Made by a program: the position numbers and the translations under genes. A stretch of 64,000 bases of DNA from Pseudomonas lundensis (GTDB lineage: Bacteria > Pseudomonadota > Gammaproteobacteria > Pseudomonadales > Pseudomonadaceae). The number at the start of each line of letters is the position of its first letter. Position 1 is the first letter of the stretch. This document shows, in pieces, positions 28,599 to 38,208 of the stretch. A model generated the notes under the pieces. The model saw only the letters and a list, made by a program, of their open reading frames with translations, ran no database searches and was not told the origin of the DNA. The stretch is taken from positions 1 to 64,000 of the forward strand of contig NZ_JYKY01000009.1 in the NCBI RefSeq assembly GCF_001042985.1. Reading direction: 5' to 3'.

Positions 28599-29651
28599 TC
28601 AGGCGTTGAGGCGTTCGTGGGCAAGGCTGTCGGCAATCAGCGTGGTGTTACGATCTTCAGCCTTCGCTCGCTCAAAAATCTGACGCAATGTTTCGCCAAT
28701 GCCTTCAACGTGCTGACGCACTTGCTCAGGCGTCCCGCCGTTGTACTCGTAGGACACATCGATAATGCCCCCGGCATTGATCGCGTAATCGGGTGCATGC
28801 AGGCAGCCCCGGCGCCACAACACGTCGCCGTGCTCGGGACGGGCCAGTTGATTGTTGGCTGCACCGGCAATCACCGGGGCACGCAGCAATTGCAGGGTTT
28901 CGTCGTTGATGACCGCCCCCATGGCGCAGGGTGAGAACACATCCACGTCCAAGCCGTAGATGTCCTGCCCACTGACCGCATGGGCGCCCAACTCGTCCAC
29001 GGCGCGGCGAACGTTGGCTTCCTGAATATCATGCACCCATAACTGGGCACCGGCCGCGCTGAGCTGTTGGGCCAGGTTGAAGCCGACTTGCCCCAGGCCT
29101 TGAATGGCCACGCGCAGCCCGCTCAGGTCGGATCGCCCCAGACGCTGGCGAACGGCCTCGCGGAGGCCGATGTACACCCCCAGTGCCGTGGCAGGCGACG
29201 GATCGCCGCTGCGCGTACCGCCACCCAACTGCTCACGTGTACCGGCCCCCACGACGTGACGGGTGCGTTGGCCCATTTGCGCCATCTCCGTCACCCCGGT
29301 GCCCGAGTCAGCGGCGGTGATGTAGCGACCGCCCAGGCTTTCGACAAAGTCGCCCATGGCCTGGAACAGCGCCTCGGTTTTGTCCTTGCGCGGATCGCCA
29401 ATGATCACGGCCTTGCCACCGCCCAACGGCAACCCGGCCAGGGCCGATTTGTAGGTCATGCCCCGTGACAGGCGCAACACATCATTGACCGCCTGTTGCT
29501 CATCGGCGTATGGCCACATCCGGCAACCGCCCAGTGCAGGGCCCAGACGCGTGTTGTGCACCGCGATAATGGCGTTGAGGCCGCTGGCCTTGTCGTGGCA
29601 GAACATGACCTGTTCGTGTTGATCAAACTCGGGATGAGCAAATATCGGCAT
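28599..29651 (-). CDS. ldh: Leucine dehydrogenase (Glu/Leu/Phe/Val dehydrogenase family)
   Basis: A 350-residue NAD-dependent amino-acid dehydrogenase. The substrate and catalytic lysines are Lys68 ([11 protein letters not shown]) and Lys80 (LGGGKAV), the same numbering as Bacillus LeuDH, and a Rossmann motif [11 protein letters not shown] lies near residue 185. It interconverts branched-chain amino acids and 2-keto acids; a phenylalanine or valine preference cannot be excluded from sequence. It is divergent from an Lrp/AsnC gene and lies close to the liu pathway, which would use the leucine-derived product. Confidence 0.9.
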   Translation of the reverse strand: MPIFAHPEFDQHEQVMFCHDKASGLNAIIAVHNTRLGPALGGCRMWPYADEQQAVNDVLRLSRGMTYKSALAGLPLGGGKAVIIGDPRKDKTEALFQAMGDFVESLGGRYITAADSGTGVTEMAQMGQRTRHVVGAGTREQLGGGTRSGDPSPATALGVYIGLREAVRQRLGRSDLSGLRVAIQGLGQVGFNLAQQLSAAGAQLWVHDIQEANVRRAVDELGAHAVSGQDIYGLDVDVFSPCAMGAVINDETLQLLRAPVIAGAANNQLARPEHGDVLWRRGCLHAPDYAINAGGIIDVSYEYNGGTPEQVRQHVEGIGETLRQIFERAKAEDRNTTLIADSLAHERLNA

Positions 29652-29785
29652 TTCAGTTCTCTCTTGTTGTTAGCGCACAGGGACGTAAGACCAAAAGGTC
29701 AGTTTTCGACCCGTTCAGGGGCTGCGAAGGCCGCCTTAAGAGCGTGAAGGGTTACAAGAGGATTTTTCTTTCTAATTCTTAGGAA

Positions 29786-29804
29786 ATGCAGTGCTACGCT
29801 GCAT
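29786..29804. promoter_or_regulatory. Palindrome in the ldh/Lrp gap
   Basis: ATGCAG, seven bases, CTGCAT: a perfect 6-base inverted repeat, 37 bases before the Lrp-family start, within an AT-rich stretch. It is a candidate binding site for the adjacent regulator. Confidence 0.45.
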
Positions 29805-29840
29805 GAATCATTCAACAAAAATAAGAAATCTGATCAATTC

Positions 29841-30308
29841 ATGCCGATTAAATTAAGCCCCATCGACCGTAAGATATTGCGCCTGCTGCAACATGACGCC
29901 GACCTGTCCGCCGCCGAGGTGGCCGAGCGCGTGGAATTATCCCAATCCCCCTGTTGGCGACGGATTCATCGCTTGCAGGAAGAAGGCTTGATAGAGCGCA
30001 AAGTTGCCCTGCTCAGCCCGAAGAAACTGGGACTCAACGTCGTGGTATTCGTCAATGTGCGGTTATCGGGGCACGGACGTCGTCACCTGACCGAATTCGA
30101 AGAAGCCATCACTCATTATCCGGAAGTCATCGAGTGCTACACCATGGCGGGCGATATGGATTACCTGCTGAAAGTGGTCACGCACGACATCGACAGTTAC
30201 GAGCGTTTTTTACGCGACCATCTTTTGCAGAAGCCACACGTGCAGGAAGCTCACTCCAACATCGCCATGAGCGAAGTCAAACGCACCACTGAGTTGTTGC
30301 TGGATTAG
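29841..30308 (+). CDS. Lrp/AsnC-family regulator
   Basis: A 155-residue regulator with the N-terminal helix-turn-helix (DRKILRLLQHDADLSAAEVAERVELSQSPCWRRIHRLQEEGLI) and the RAM effector domain (VIECYTMAGDMDYLLKVVTHDIDSYERFL). It is divergent from leucine dehydrogenase, so probably an amino-acid-responsive activator of that gene. Confidence 0.9.
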   Translation: MPIKLSPIDRKILRLLQHDADLSAAEVAERVELSQSPCWRRIHRLQEEGLIERKVALLSPKKLGLNVVVFVNVRLSGHGRRHLTEFEEAITHYPEVIECYTMAGDMDYLLKVVTHDIDSYERFLRDHLLQKPHVQEAHSNIAMSEVKRTTELLLD

Positions 30309-30369
30309 CGAGATAGAGCCTTGGGGCGGGGGAAGGGGAAAAAATTTCCGAGAAGCACAGAAAAAACGC

Positions 30370-30397
30370 TTGCTTTGCAAATGATAATGATTACTAT
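30370..30397 (+). promoter_or_regulatory. Fur-repressed promoter of prrF
   Basis: A -35 TTGCTT (30370-30375) and -10 TACTAT (30392-30397), 16 bases apart. Between them lies TGATAAT-G-ATTACTA (30382-30396), which matches the Fur 7-1-7 core TGATAATnATTATCA with two changes. Iron-loaded Fur would block RNA polymerase here. Confidence 0.8.
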
Positions 30398-30403
30398 TGC
30401 ATA

Positions 30404-30519
30404 CAGCTGGTCGCGAGATCAGCCGATCATTCAAGGGACCTTAGGTCGGTGCTTTGAATAATCTCCTCATCAGGCTAATCACGGTTATTTGACCCGGCTT
30501 ATGGCCGGGTCTTTTTTTT
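30404..30519 (+). ncRNA. prrF: PrrF-type iron-responsive small RNA
   Basis: About 116 nt from a Fur-box promoter to a strong terminator. The 5' segment AGCTGGTCGCGAGATCAGCC and the core CTCCTCATCAGGCTAATCACG are the conserved PrrF 5' hairpin and target-pairing region as I remember them. In iron starvation PrrF silences mRNAs of iron-rich enzymes such as superoxide dismutase and TCA-cycle proteins. Pseudomonads carry two copies; only one is in this window. Confidence 0.9.
30491..30519 (+). terminator. Terminator of prrF
   Basis: GACCCGGC, loop TTATG, GCCGGGTC followed by eight T's. Confidence 0.92.
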
Positions 30520-30677
30520 GTGGCCAGTTATCTGGCTCAGCTTGCTTCAGGCTAATGAAGTCGGGTGTGCGACCGGTTTTTTTCGGTGGCCGCTACAATG
30601 CCGGCGATGATAGCAAAAGAACATCGACCGAAGAAAGCCTGAAGTCTAGGACTATAGGCGTAATGGCAATTTAGCAC
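30520..30677. other. Gap between prrF and the carboxypeptidase promoter
   Basis: No gene seen. Short plus- and minus-strand frames here have no ribosome binding site or recognisable sequence, and there is no second PrrF copy. Confidence 0.6.
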
Positions 30678-30706
30678 TTGAGAATCACTCGCAAAAACAC
30701 TAGAAT
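30678..30706 (+). promoter_or_regulatory. Sigma-70 promoter candidate for the carboxypeptidase
   Basis: TTGAGA and TAGAAT separated by 17 bases, leaving a leader of about 130 bases before the ATG at 30844. Confidence 0.5.
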
Positions 30707-30843
30707 TGCGCCGCATCACGGATGACGCCCCCCCGACGTTTTTCTCCCCCATTCTCTCTGTAAATGCCTGCATTTTCGTATTGGCCCCACGCCATGGCGA
30801 GGTACAGTAACGCCCACAATTCTCAGACTCAGGGATCTGGACG

Positions 30844-31995
30844 ATGACTGTGGCGCCCTCTTCACTTCACATCAGCAGTGACTTCGACAGCGGCAATATT
30901 CAAGTGCTGGATGCCAGCGATCCGTTGGACGTGAAACTGGCGATCAAACCCGACACCAAAAGCCCGCACTTCCAGTGGTTTCATTTCAAGGCCAGCGGCC
31001 TCACGCCCGGGCAGCACCATCACTTTCATCTGACCAACGCCAGCCAGTCGTCCTACAACAAAGCGTGGGACGGCTACCGTGCGGTGGCGTCTTACGATCA
31101 GGAACACTGGTTCCGCGTGCCTACCGACTTTGATGGGACTTCGCTCAACTTCAGTCTTGAACCTCAACACAGCAGCGTCTGGTTTGCCTACTTCGAACCC
31201 TACAGCCGCGCACGCCACGAGGTGTTGATCAGCGACGCGCAGCAATGGTCCGGTTGCCAAGTGCTGGCGGTGGGCAAAAGTGCCGAAGGGCGTGACATTC
31301 ACTTGTTGCGCAAAGGAAATGGCGCACCCCGCAAACACAAAATCTGGATCATTGCGCAGCAGCACCCCGGCGAACACATGGCCGAGTGGTTCATGGAGGG
31401 CATTTTCAAGCGCCTGGAACAAGGCAGCGACCCGCAACTGCGCAAATTGCTCGATTACGCCGAGCTGTACCTGATCCCCAACATGAACCCCGACGGCGCC
31501 TTTCACGGGCATCTGCGCACCAATGCCAACGGCCAGGACTTGAACCGCGCCTGGCAAAACACCAGCCCTGAGGTCAGCCCTGAGGTGTTCTTGGCACTGG
31601 AACAGATGCACACCTACGGCGTCGACCTGTTTCTGGACATTCACGGCGACGAAGAAATCCCCTACGTCTTCACCGCAGGCTGCGAGGGCAACCCGGGCTA
31701 TAACGAGCGGATTGCCACGCTCGAAGAACGTTTTCGTTCGCACCTGAGCCAGCAGACGAAAGACTTCCAGACAACCCACGGTTACACCCGTGACGAACCC
31801 GGCCAGGCCAATATGACCCTGGCCTGCAACAGCGTGGGCCAACGCTTCGACTGCTTGTCCCTGACACTGGAAATGCCGTTCAAGGACAACAACGACGCAC
31901 CCGACCCGGTCACCGGCTGGGATGGTAAACGCTCGATGCAACTGGGCCATACGGTGCTGACCACCCTTTCGGATATGGTCAACACGCTGCGTTAA
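30844..31995 (+). CDS. M14-family zinc carboxypeptidase (cytosolic carboxypeptidase-like)
   Basis: A 383-residue cytosolic protein with no signal peptide. An N-terminal beta-sandwich domain (about 1-135) precedes the carboxypeptidase domain, as in the CCP/AGBL branch of M14. Zinc ligands are His174 and Glu177 (QQHPGEHM) and His267 (DIHGDE); the catalytic glutamate is Glu343 (LTLEMPF). The substrate Arg/Asn region reads NMNPDGAFHGHLRTNANGQDLNRAW. Eukaryotic relatives remove glutamates from tubulin; the bacterial substrate is unknown. Confidence 0.9.
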   Translation: MTVAPSSLHISSDFDSGNIQVLDASDPLDVKLAIKPDTKSPHFQWFHFKASGLTPGQHHHFHLTNASQSSYNKAWDGYRAVASYDQEHWFRVPTDFDGTSLNFSLEPQHSSVWFAYFEPYSRARHEVLISDAQQWSGCQVLAVGKSAEGRDIHLLRKGNGAPRKHKIWIIAQQHPGEHMAEWFMEGIFKRLEQGSDPQLRKLLDYAELYLIPNMNPDGAFHGHLRTNANGQDLNRAWQNTSPEVSPEVFLALEQMHTYGVDLFLDIHGDEEIPYVFTAGCEGNPGYNERIATLEERFRSHLSQQTKDFQTTHGYTRDEPGQANMTLACNSVGQRFDCLSLTLEMPFKDNNDAPDPVTGWDGKRSMQLGHTVLTTLSDMVNTLR

Positions 31996-32088
31996 CCCCC
32001 ACGCCTTAATTGCCTGAAACCCGCGCACGATTAATCGTTATCATGCGCGGCACTTTCACTGATCGATACGAGTGCACATCGCCTGCTT

Positions 32089-33399
32089 ATGGATACCCTC
32101 GCTAAACTGCGCGCCGGTCAACTGACGGGGCTCAAACGTCTGGATTTGTCCTGTGGGCTGACCGAGTTCCCTGAGGAAATCTTTCAACTGGCGGATTCGC
32201 TGGAAATCCTCAATTTGAGCGGCAACGCCCTGTGCTCCCTGCCCCACGACCTGCATCGCCTGACGCATTTACGGGTACTGTTCTGCTCGGACAACCTGTT
32301 CACCACCCTGCCCGAATGCCTGGGTCAGTGCGCCCAACTGAGCATGGTTGGCTTCAAGGCCAACCGGATCACCGACGTGCCGGGCGCCGCGTTGCCGCCG
32401 CAACTGCGCTGGTTGATCCTCACTGACAACTACATCAGTCAGTTGCCGGATGAGTTGGGCCGCCGCCCCTTGCTACAAAAATTGATGCTGGCCGGTAACC
32501 GTCTTCAGGCGTTGCCGCGCAGCCTGGCCGGTTGCGAGCGTCTGGAGCTGATTCGCCTGGCCTCCAACCAACTGCGCGAACTGCCGGACTGGTTACTGGC
32601 GATGCCCGGCCTGAGCTGGCTGGCGTACTCGGGCAATCCGTTGGCGGACGAACTGAATGCCGAGCACGCGCCTGACTGCACGCCAAACATCGACTGGACA
32701 GAACTGGAACTGGCGCAGCCGCTGGGCGAAGGCGCATCCGGGGTGATTTACCAGGCCATCTGGCGGGCACCGGGTCAGGCGCAACGTGCGGTGGCAGTCA
32801 AACTGTACAAAGGCGCGATCACCAGTGATGGCTCACCGCTTGACGAGATGCACGCCTGCATTGCTGCGGGCCAGCACCCGAACCTGATCAACGTGTTAGG
32901 GCGCGTGGTAGGCCATCCGCAGCACCAGGCGGCATTGGTGATGGAGCTGGTTGCGCCCTCTTTCCGCAATCTGGCCGGGCTGCCGAGCCTTGAGAGCTGC
33001 AGCCGCGACGTCTATGCCAATAGCACGCGTTTCAATGCCGACAGCGCGTTGCGCCTGGCACGTGGCATCGCGTCAGCCGCAGCGCATCTGCACGCGCAGG
33101 GCATCTGCCACGGTGACCTGTATGGGCACAATATTTTGTTCAATGATCAAGGCGAGTGTTTGCTGGGCGACTTCGGGGCCGCGTGCTTGCACGCCACCGA
33201 TGACACCCCGCACACCCGCGCCTTGCAGCGTATCGAGGTGCGTGCGTTCGGCATTCTGCTGGGGGAGTTGCTGCAGCGAATCGATTCAGGATTGAGCGAT
33301 CAACAGTGCGCAGCGTTGCAACACTTACAAACGCGCTGCATGCAGCCTGAGGTACTCGCCCGGCCGGACTTCGTTGAAATCTGCCGCGCCCTGGGCTGA
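32089..33399 (+). CDS. Leucine-rich-repeat protein kinase, eukaryotic-like
   Basis: A 436-residue fusion. Residues about 10-185 hold seven or so leucine-rich repeats (L..L.LS.N.L..LP spacing). Residues about 205-435 form a Ser/Thr-type kinase. The glycine loop is LGEGASGVIY (Gly213-Gly218), the ATP lysine Lys238 (VAVKLYKG), the catalytic loop HGDLYGHN (Asp343, Asn348) and the metal-binding DFG at 361-363, so the active site looks intact. The HRD arginine is Gly, common in kinases not needing activation-loop phosphorylation. There is no signal peptide or membrane helix. No phosphatase or partner is nearby; the substrate is unknown. Confidence 0.88.
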   Translation: MDTLAKLRAGQLTGLKRLDLSCGLTEFPEEIFQLADSLEILNLSGNALCSLPHDLHRLTHLRVLFCSDNLFTTLPECLGQCAQLSMVGFKANRITDVPGAALPPQLRWLILTDNYISQLPDELGRRPLLQKLMLAGNRLQALPRSLAGCERLELIRLASNQLRELPDWLLAMPGLSWLAYSGNPLADELNAEHAPDCTPNIDWTELELAQPLGEGASGVIYQAIWRAPGQAQRAVAVKLYKGAITSDGSPLDEMHACIAAGQHPNLINVLGRVVGHPQHQAALVMELVAPSFRNLAGLPSLESCSRDVYANSTRFNADSALRLARGIASAAAHLHAQGICHGDLYGHNILFNDQGECLLGDFGAACLHATDDTPHTRALQRIEVRAFGILLGELLQRIDSGLSDQQCAALQHLQTRCMQPEVLARPDFVEICRALG

Positions 33400-33506
33400 G
33401 GGCTGCCCGACCACCGCCCCGCGCCTGGTCAGCGACATACAGAGCGGCAGTCGTTGACGAGGCGACGAAGCAAGGCCCGGCGACACACTCGTCGTGAACG
33501 GGCCTC

Positions 33507-34232
33507 TTAAGGGACGGGCTCGTCTTCAGGCGCAAGCGCTACAAACATGTCCTGCACATCGTCCTGCTCTTCCAGCTTCGCCAGAAATTCCTCGACTTCG
33601 GCCATTTGCTCGTCAGTCAGGCCCGTTACCGGGTTTTTAGCCATGTAGCCCAACTTGGCCGACAACACGGTAAAGCCTTGTTCAGGCAACGCCTTTTGCA
33701 CGGCATCCAGGTCCGTGGTCTCGGTGATGAACAAGGTCGTGCCTTCTTCTTCGCCCTTTTCGAGATCCTGAGCGCCTGCTTCAATTGCTGCCATTTCTGG
33801 ATCAGCATCCGGGGTGTCAGGCTTGGCTTCGATCAGGCCAACATGGTTAAAGTCCCAGGCCACGGAGCCCGACGCACCCAACTGCCCCTTGCGGAACGCC
33901 ACGCGGATTTCAGCCACGGTGCGGTTGACGTTATCGGTCAGGCACTCAACGATCAGCGGCACCTGATGCGGGGCGAAACCTTCGTAGGTCACGCGGGTGT
34001 ATTGCACCGCTTCAGTGCCGATACCGGCACCCTTGTTGATCGCCCGCTTGATGGTGTCAGCCGGCATGGACGCCTTTTTGGCCTGTTCGTACACCAGGCG
34101 CAGGTGCGAGTTCATGTCCGGGTCGGCGCCGTTACGGGCTGCAACGGTCAGCTCTTTGGCCAGCTTGCCGAAAATCTTGCCGCGGCTATTGGCGGCTTCC
34201 GCTTTGTGTTTAACCTTCCACTGTGCGCCCAT
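33507..34232 (-). CDS. YebC/PmpR-family protein (YeeN-like)
   Basis: A 241-residue DUF28 protein beginning [33 protein letters not shown], with the family's acidic C-terminal third ([14 protein letters not shown]). YebC-family members have been described both as transcription regulators and as translation factors helping ribosomes through proline-rich stretches. The MGAQWKVK start is that of the YeeN subgroup, distinct from the ruvC-linked YebC. It stands alone. Confidence 0.88.
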   Translation of the reverse strand: MGAQWKVKHKAEAANSRGKIFGKLAKELTVAARNGADPDMNSHLRLVYEQAKKASMPADTIKRAINKGAGIGTEAVQYTRVTYEGFAPHQVPLIVECLTDNVNRTVAEIRVAFRKGQLGASGSVAWDFNHVGLIEAKPDTPDADPEMAAIEAGAQDLEKGEEEGTTLFITETTDLDAVQKALPEQGFTVLSAKLGYMAKNPVTGLTDEQMAEVEEFLAKLEEQDDVQDMFVALAPEDEPVP

Positions 34233-34401
34233 TTCTCACTCTCTCAATCGTGTGTGTCGCGGCACGCTGGCCGTCGAATGGGCGCAAGTTTATACGCCCA
34301 GAACGCCTCAATCGACCAAAAAATCCAATCACGCCCAGCTCAACCTTTATCCACACCGCCCCTCACCGACGGCACGCGGCGGCTGACCGAGGCGATAACC
34401 C

Positions 34402-35271
34402 TCACGCTGGGTACGATGGCGCCAGTTCCATGAACGCCTTGATCAGTCGCAGTTGGGCGCGACGTTCCATGCAGCCGAGCAGGTGCCGGTTGGTCAGGCC
34501 CTGCCCGTTAATGGGTACAGCGTGTACCCGTGGGTCCTGACTAACCTCCGCCGACGAGACAATGCCCACCCCAAGCTGGGCCGCCACCGCTTCGGTCACC
34601 GCCTCGCGGCTGTCCAGCTCCAGCAACACACGCGGGCTGACCCCTGCCTGCTCGCAGGCCAGGTCAAACGTGCGGCGGGTCGTGGACGCGGGTTCGCGCA
34701 AGACCATGATGACCTGATCCAACTGCGCCATCTCAACCCCGCCCGAGAGCGCCTGCCAAGGGTGACCGGACGGCACCAACGCGCAGATACGCGATGCCTT
34801 GAGAGGCCGCAGCATCAAGCCTTTACGCGGCTCGACCTCTGTCAGCACGGCCACGTCTGCATGTTCTGAGAGCAAAGCGGCCAGGGTGTCCTGCGCATTG
34901 CCCAAGCGTAAATTCACGGTGATGCCGGGATAGCGCTCACGCAGGCTCGCCAGCATGGGCATTACCAGGTGCGGGCCGTCCGCCGCCACTTCGAGGCGCC
35001 CGGTGAGCAGTTGGCGATTGGCTTCGAGCATGACTTGCGCCTCATCCACCAAACCAAACATGGCGCGGGTGATGGCCGCCAGTTTGATGCCCTCTTCGGT
35101 CAACTCCACACGCCGGGCCGTGCGGCGCAATAAGGTGATTTGGTAATGCTCTTCAAGGGTTTTGATATGCCCGGTGACCGCCGGCTGGCTGATAAACAAG
35201 CGTGCGGCCGCCCGGGTGAAGCTGCCTTCGCGTGCCACCGCGTCGAAGGCCCGGAGCTGGAACAGATTCAT
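34402..35271 (-). CDS. LysR-family regulator of the phnWX genes
   Basis: A 289-residue LysR protein with helix-turn-helix at residues 3-60 (LRAFDAVAREGSFTRAAARLFISQPAVTGHIKTLEEHY) and an effector domain. It is divergent from phnW with 115 bases between, the same arrangement as in other pseudomonads, so it probably activates phnW-phnX in response to 2-aminoethylphosphonate or its product. Confidence 0.88.
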   Translation of the reverse strand: MNLFQLRAFDAVAREGSFTRAAARLFISQPAVTGHIKTLEEHYQITLLRRTARRVELTEEGIKLAAITRAMFGLVDEAQVMLEANRQLLTGRLEVAADGPHLVMPMLASLRERYPGITVNLRLGNAQDTLAALLSEHADVAVLTEVEPRKGLMLRPLKASRICALVPSGHPWQALSGGVEMAQLDQVIMVLREPASTTRRTFDLACEQAGVSPRVLLELDSREAVTEAVAAQLGVGIVSSAEVSQDPRVHAVPINGQGLTNRHLLGCMERRAQLRLIKAFMELAPSYPA

Positions 35272-35386
35272 AAATAATCCTCGCTGATGGCTGTCATCAC
35301 AACAAACAATTTGAATGATGGTAACTCAAACTGCAATTTAGCCGGTGTATCCAGTCGCTATCCCATTGCTTGCGAGGAACCCCCGA

Positions 35387-36496
35387 ATGCACACTGCCGC
35401 GCCAATCCTGCTGACTCCCGGCCCCCTGACCACCTCGGCGCGAACCCGTCAGGCCATGATGGTCGACTGGGGCTCATGGGATGAACGCTTCAACCAATTG
35501 ACGGCCAGCCTGTGCGAACAACTGCTGGCCATCATCAACGGCGCCAGCAGCCACCATTGTGTACCGTTGCAAGGCAGCGGCACCTTCGCTGTAGAGGCCG
35601 CTATCGGCACCCTGGTCCCGCGTGACGGCAAAGTGCTGGTGTTGATCAACGGCGCCTACGGCAAGCGTGTGGCGAAAATCTGTGAGGTGCTGGGGCGCCG
35701 CTTCAGCACGTTTGAAACCGCCGAAGATCAACCCACCACAGCCGCTGACGTAGAACGCCTGCTCAAGGCTGATCCCGGTATCACCCACGTGGCGTTGATC
35801 CATTGCGAAACCAGTACCGGGATACTCAATCCGCTGCCAGAAATTGCCGAGGTCATTGCCCGACAGGGCAAGCGTCTGATCATCGATGCCATGAGTTCTT
35901 TCGGCGCACTGCCGGTGGACGCACAAAAAGTACCGTTCGATGCGCTGATCGCCGCCTCCGGCAAATGCCTCGAAGGGGTGCCGGGCATGGGCTTCGTGTT
36001 CGCCCATAAAGCCTCCCTGGCCCAGGCAGCGGGCAATGCCCACTCACTGGCGATGGACTTGCAGGATCAGCACGCCTACATGGCAAAAACCGGCCAGTGG
36101 CGCTTCACCCCACCCACCCATGTGGTCGCCGCCCTGCACGAAGCGTTACTGCAATACCACGAAGAAGGCGGCCTGCCCGCTCGCCATCAGCGCTACGCCA
36201 ACAACTGCCAGACACTGCTCGCCGGCATGGCCACGCTGGGGATTCGCAGTTTCCTGCCCGAAGCCATTCAGGCACCGATCATCGTCACCTTCCACGCCCC
36301 GAATGACCCGCGTTATCAGTTCAAGGAATTCTACGAACGGGTCAAGGCCAAGGGTTTCATTCTCTACCCAGGCAAATTGACCCAAGTTGAAACATTCCGC
36401 GTGGGCTGCATTGGCCACGTCACCCACGTCGATATGCAGGCGGCGGTCGATGCCGTGGCGCAGGTGCTGCAAGACATGAAAGTGCTGGACATCTGA
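35387..36496 (+). CDS. phnW: 2-aminoethylphosphonate–pyruvate transaminase
   Basis: A 369-residue PLP enzyme of the class V aminotransferase fold. It transfers the amino group of 2-aminoethylphosphonate to pyruvate, giving phosphonoacetaldehyde and alanine. The sequence starts with the family pattern [28 protein letters not shown] contacts include Asp167 (IIDAMSSFG) and the Schiff-base Lys193 ([11 protein letters not shown]). The start at 35387 has GAGGAA upstream. phnX follows after 68 bases. Confidence 0.95.
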   Translation: MHTAAPILLTPGPLTTSARTRQAMMVDWGSWDERFNQLTASLCEQLLAIINGASSHHCVPLQGSGTFAVEAAIGTLVPRDGKVLVLINGAYGKRVAKICEVLGRRFSTFETAEDQPTTAADVERLLKADPGITHVALIHCETSTGILNPLPEIAEVIARQGKRLIIDAMSSFGALPVDAQKVPFDALIAASGKCLEGVPGMGFVFAHKASLAQAAGNAHSLAMDLQDQHAYMAKTGQWRFTPPTHVVAALHEALLQYHEEGGLPARHQRYANNCQTLLAGMATLGIRSFLPEAIQAPIIVTFHAPNDPRYQFKEFYERVKAKGFILYPGKLTQVETFRVGCIGHVTHVDMQAAVDAVAQVLQDMKVLDI

Positions 36497-36564
36497 CGGC
36501 ACAAACGCTGGTTGAACGTAAATTTCTCCGTGCGGTTACGACCGCTCACACAGGATCCAACGAC

Positions 36565-37392
36565 ATGAACTACACCAACCCCCACACGCTTCAAGCCGCC
36601 ATCTTCGACTGGGCGGGCACCGTGGTCGACTTCGGTTCATTCGCCCCTACGCAGATTTTTGTCGAAGCGTTTGGCGAGTTCGATGTACACGTTTCCATCG
36701 AGGAAGCACGCGGCCCCATGGGTATGGGCAAGTGGGACCACATTCGCACCCTGTGCAATCAGCCGCAGATTGCCGAGCGCTACAAAAAGGTCTTTGGCCG
36801 CACCCCGACCGATGATGACGTGACGGCCCTTTATGAGCGCTTCATGCCGCTGCAAATCGAGAAAATCGCCGCGCACTCGGCGTTGATCCCCGGTGCGCTT
36901 GAGACCATTGCCCAATTGCGCGCCCAAGGCTTAAAAATCGGCTCTTGCTCGGGCTACCCCGCACAGGTCATGGCCAAAGTCGTCGAACTGGCGGCCTCCA
37001 ACGGTTACGTCGCCGACCATGTGGTGGCAACCGACGACGTACCCAACGGGCGTCCATGGCCTGCTCAGGCGCTGGCCAACGTGATCGCGCTGGGCATTGA
37101 GGACGTGGGCGCTTGCGTGAAGATTGACGACACCATGCCGGGCATTCTTGAAGGTCGCCGCGCGGGCATGTGGACAGTGGCGTTGGTGTGTTCGGGCAAC
37201 GCCCTGGGCCTGACATGGGAGCAATTCAACGCGCTGGACGCGCAGACACTGGCCAGCGAGCGCACGCGCATTCACGCGCTGTTCGAGGGCTCACGCCCGC
37301 ACTACATGATCGACACCATCATGGACTTGCCGCCCGTGATTGCAGACATCAATACGCGTCTGAAAAACGGCGAAATGCCACAAAGTAGCTGA
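36565..37392 (+). CDS. phnX: Phosphonoacetaldehyde hydrolase
   Basis: A 275-residue HAD-superfamily enzyme. The nucleophile is Asp15 ([11 protein letters not shown], with the typical DxA pattern), and Lys56 in the cap ([11 protein letters not shown]) forms the Schiff base with phosphonoacetaldehyde. It yields acetaldehyde and phosphate, completing use of 2-aminoethylphosphonate as phosphorus, nitrogen and carbon source. It is in an operon with phnW. Confidence 0.95.
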   Translation: MNYTNPHTLQAAIFDWAGTVVDFGSFAPTQIFVEAFGEFDVHVSIEEARGPMGMGKWDHIRTLCNQPQIAERYKKVFGRTPTDDDVTALYERFMPLQIEKIAAHSALIPGALETIAQLRAQGLKIGSCSGYPAQVMAKVVELAASNGYVADHVVATDDVPNGRPWPAQALANVIALGIEDVGACVKIDDTMPGILEGRRAGMWTVALVCSGNALGLTWEQFNALDAQTLASERTRIHALFEGSRPHYMIDTIMDLPPVIADINTRLKNGEMPQSS

Positions 37393-37442
37393 CCCGATTC
37401 AACGGAGGACAGCGGCCAATGGCGCCGCTGTCTTCACCGCAT

Positions 37443-38003
37443 TCAGGCTGGCGTGTTCAGCTCAACCCACTGCACATACGCATCAATAAAGGCTTGCAGG
37501 AAGGGACGGGTTTTTTCCGAGAGTGCGCCGGACTCATCAAAAGCCGCGCCCGCTCCGCCCAGATAGGCTTCTGGCTGCTGCATGCACGGAACATTCAGGA
37601 ACACCAGCGACTGGCGAAGGTGGTGGTTAGCCCCAAAGCCGCCAATGGCGCCAGGGGAAACGCTGATCACAGCGCCCGGTTTGCCGCTGAAGACACTTTG
37701 ACCGTACGGGCGCGATCCCACATCGATGGCGTTTTTCAGCGCACCCGGCACTGAACGGTTGTATTCGGGGGTCACAAACAGCACCGCATCGGCCTGGCGA
37801 ACCTGATCGCGAAATGCCGTGTACGGCGCAGGCGCCAGGGTGACATCAATGTCTTCGTTATAAAGCGCCAGCTCGCCAATTTCGACAATGCTCAGCTTCA
37901 CGTGGGGTGGCGCCAGGTGCGCCAGGGCGTGTGCCACTTTTCGATTGAGCGAGTCCTTTCTCAAACTCCCGACCAGTACTGCAACGTTGTAGACCTTGCT
38001 CAT
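37443..38003 (-). CDS. NAD(P)H-dependent FMN reductase (ChrR/YieF-like)
   Basis: A 186-residue flavodoxin-fold reductase. FMN-binding motifs are GSLRKDSLNRK near residue 12 and TPEYNRSVPGALKNAIDVGSRP near residue 80. Relatives reduce quinones, chromate or azo compounds with four-electron chemistry that limits oxidative stress. It is convergent with phnX and unlikely to be part of phosphonate metabolism. Confidence 0.88.
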   Translation of the reverse strand: MSKVYNVAVLVGSLRKDSLNRKVAHALAHLAPPHVKLSIVEIGELALYNEDIDVTLAPAPYTAFRDQVRQADAVLFVTPEYNRSVPGALKNAIDVGSRPYGQSVFSGKPGAVISVSPGAIGGFGANHHLRQSLVFLNVPCMQQPEAYLGGAGAAFDESGALSEKTRPFLQAFIDAYVQWVELNTPA

Positions 38004-38208
38004 GGAAACCCCCGAAGCTGCTGTAGGAAAGCTGTAAGAACGTTAGTTATAGATGATCGGACGCCTTTCTTGCACCCCGGTTCACCCTATCGACCGGCAA
38101 GCCTGTAAAGTAGCCGGACTATTTTTTCCACAGCGTTAAACTTCCCCGGCTGATCAACGGTCTACAAGAACCGCAAATTGGGTGTTTATCTCCAGAGGTT
38201 CTCTACAA

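Noticed and set aside
30520..30843. A second prrF copy or a small gene downstream of prrF
   Set aside because: No second Fur box or PrrF core, and short frames lack ribosome binding sites.
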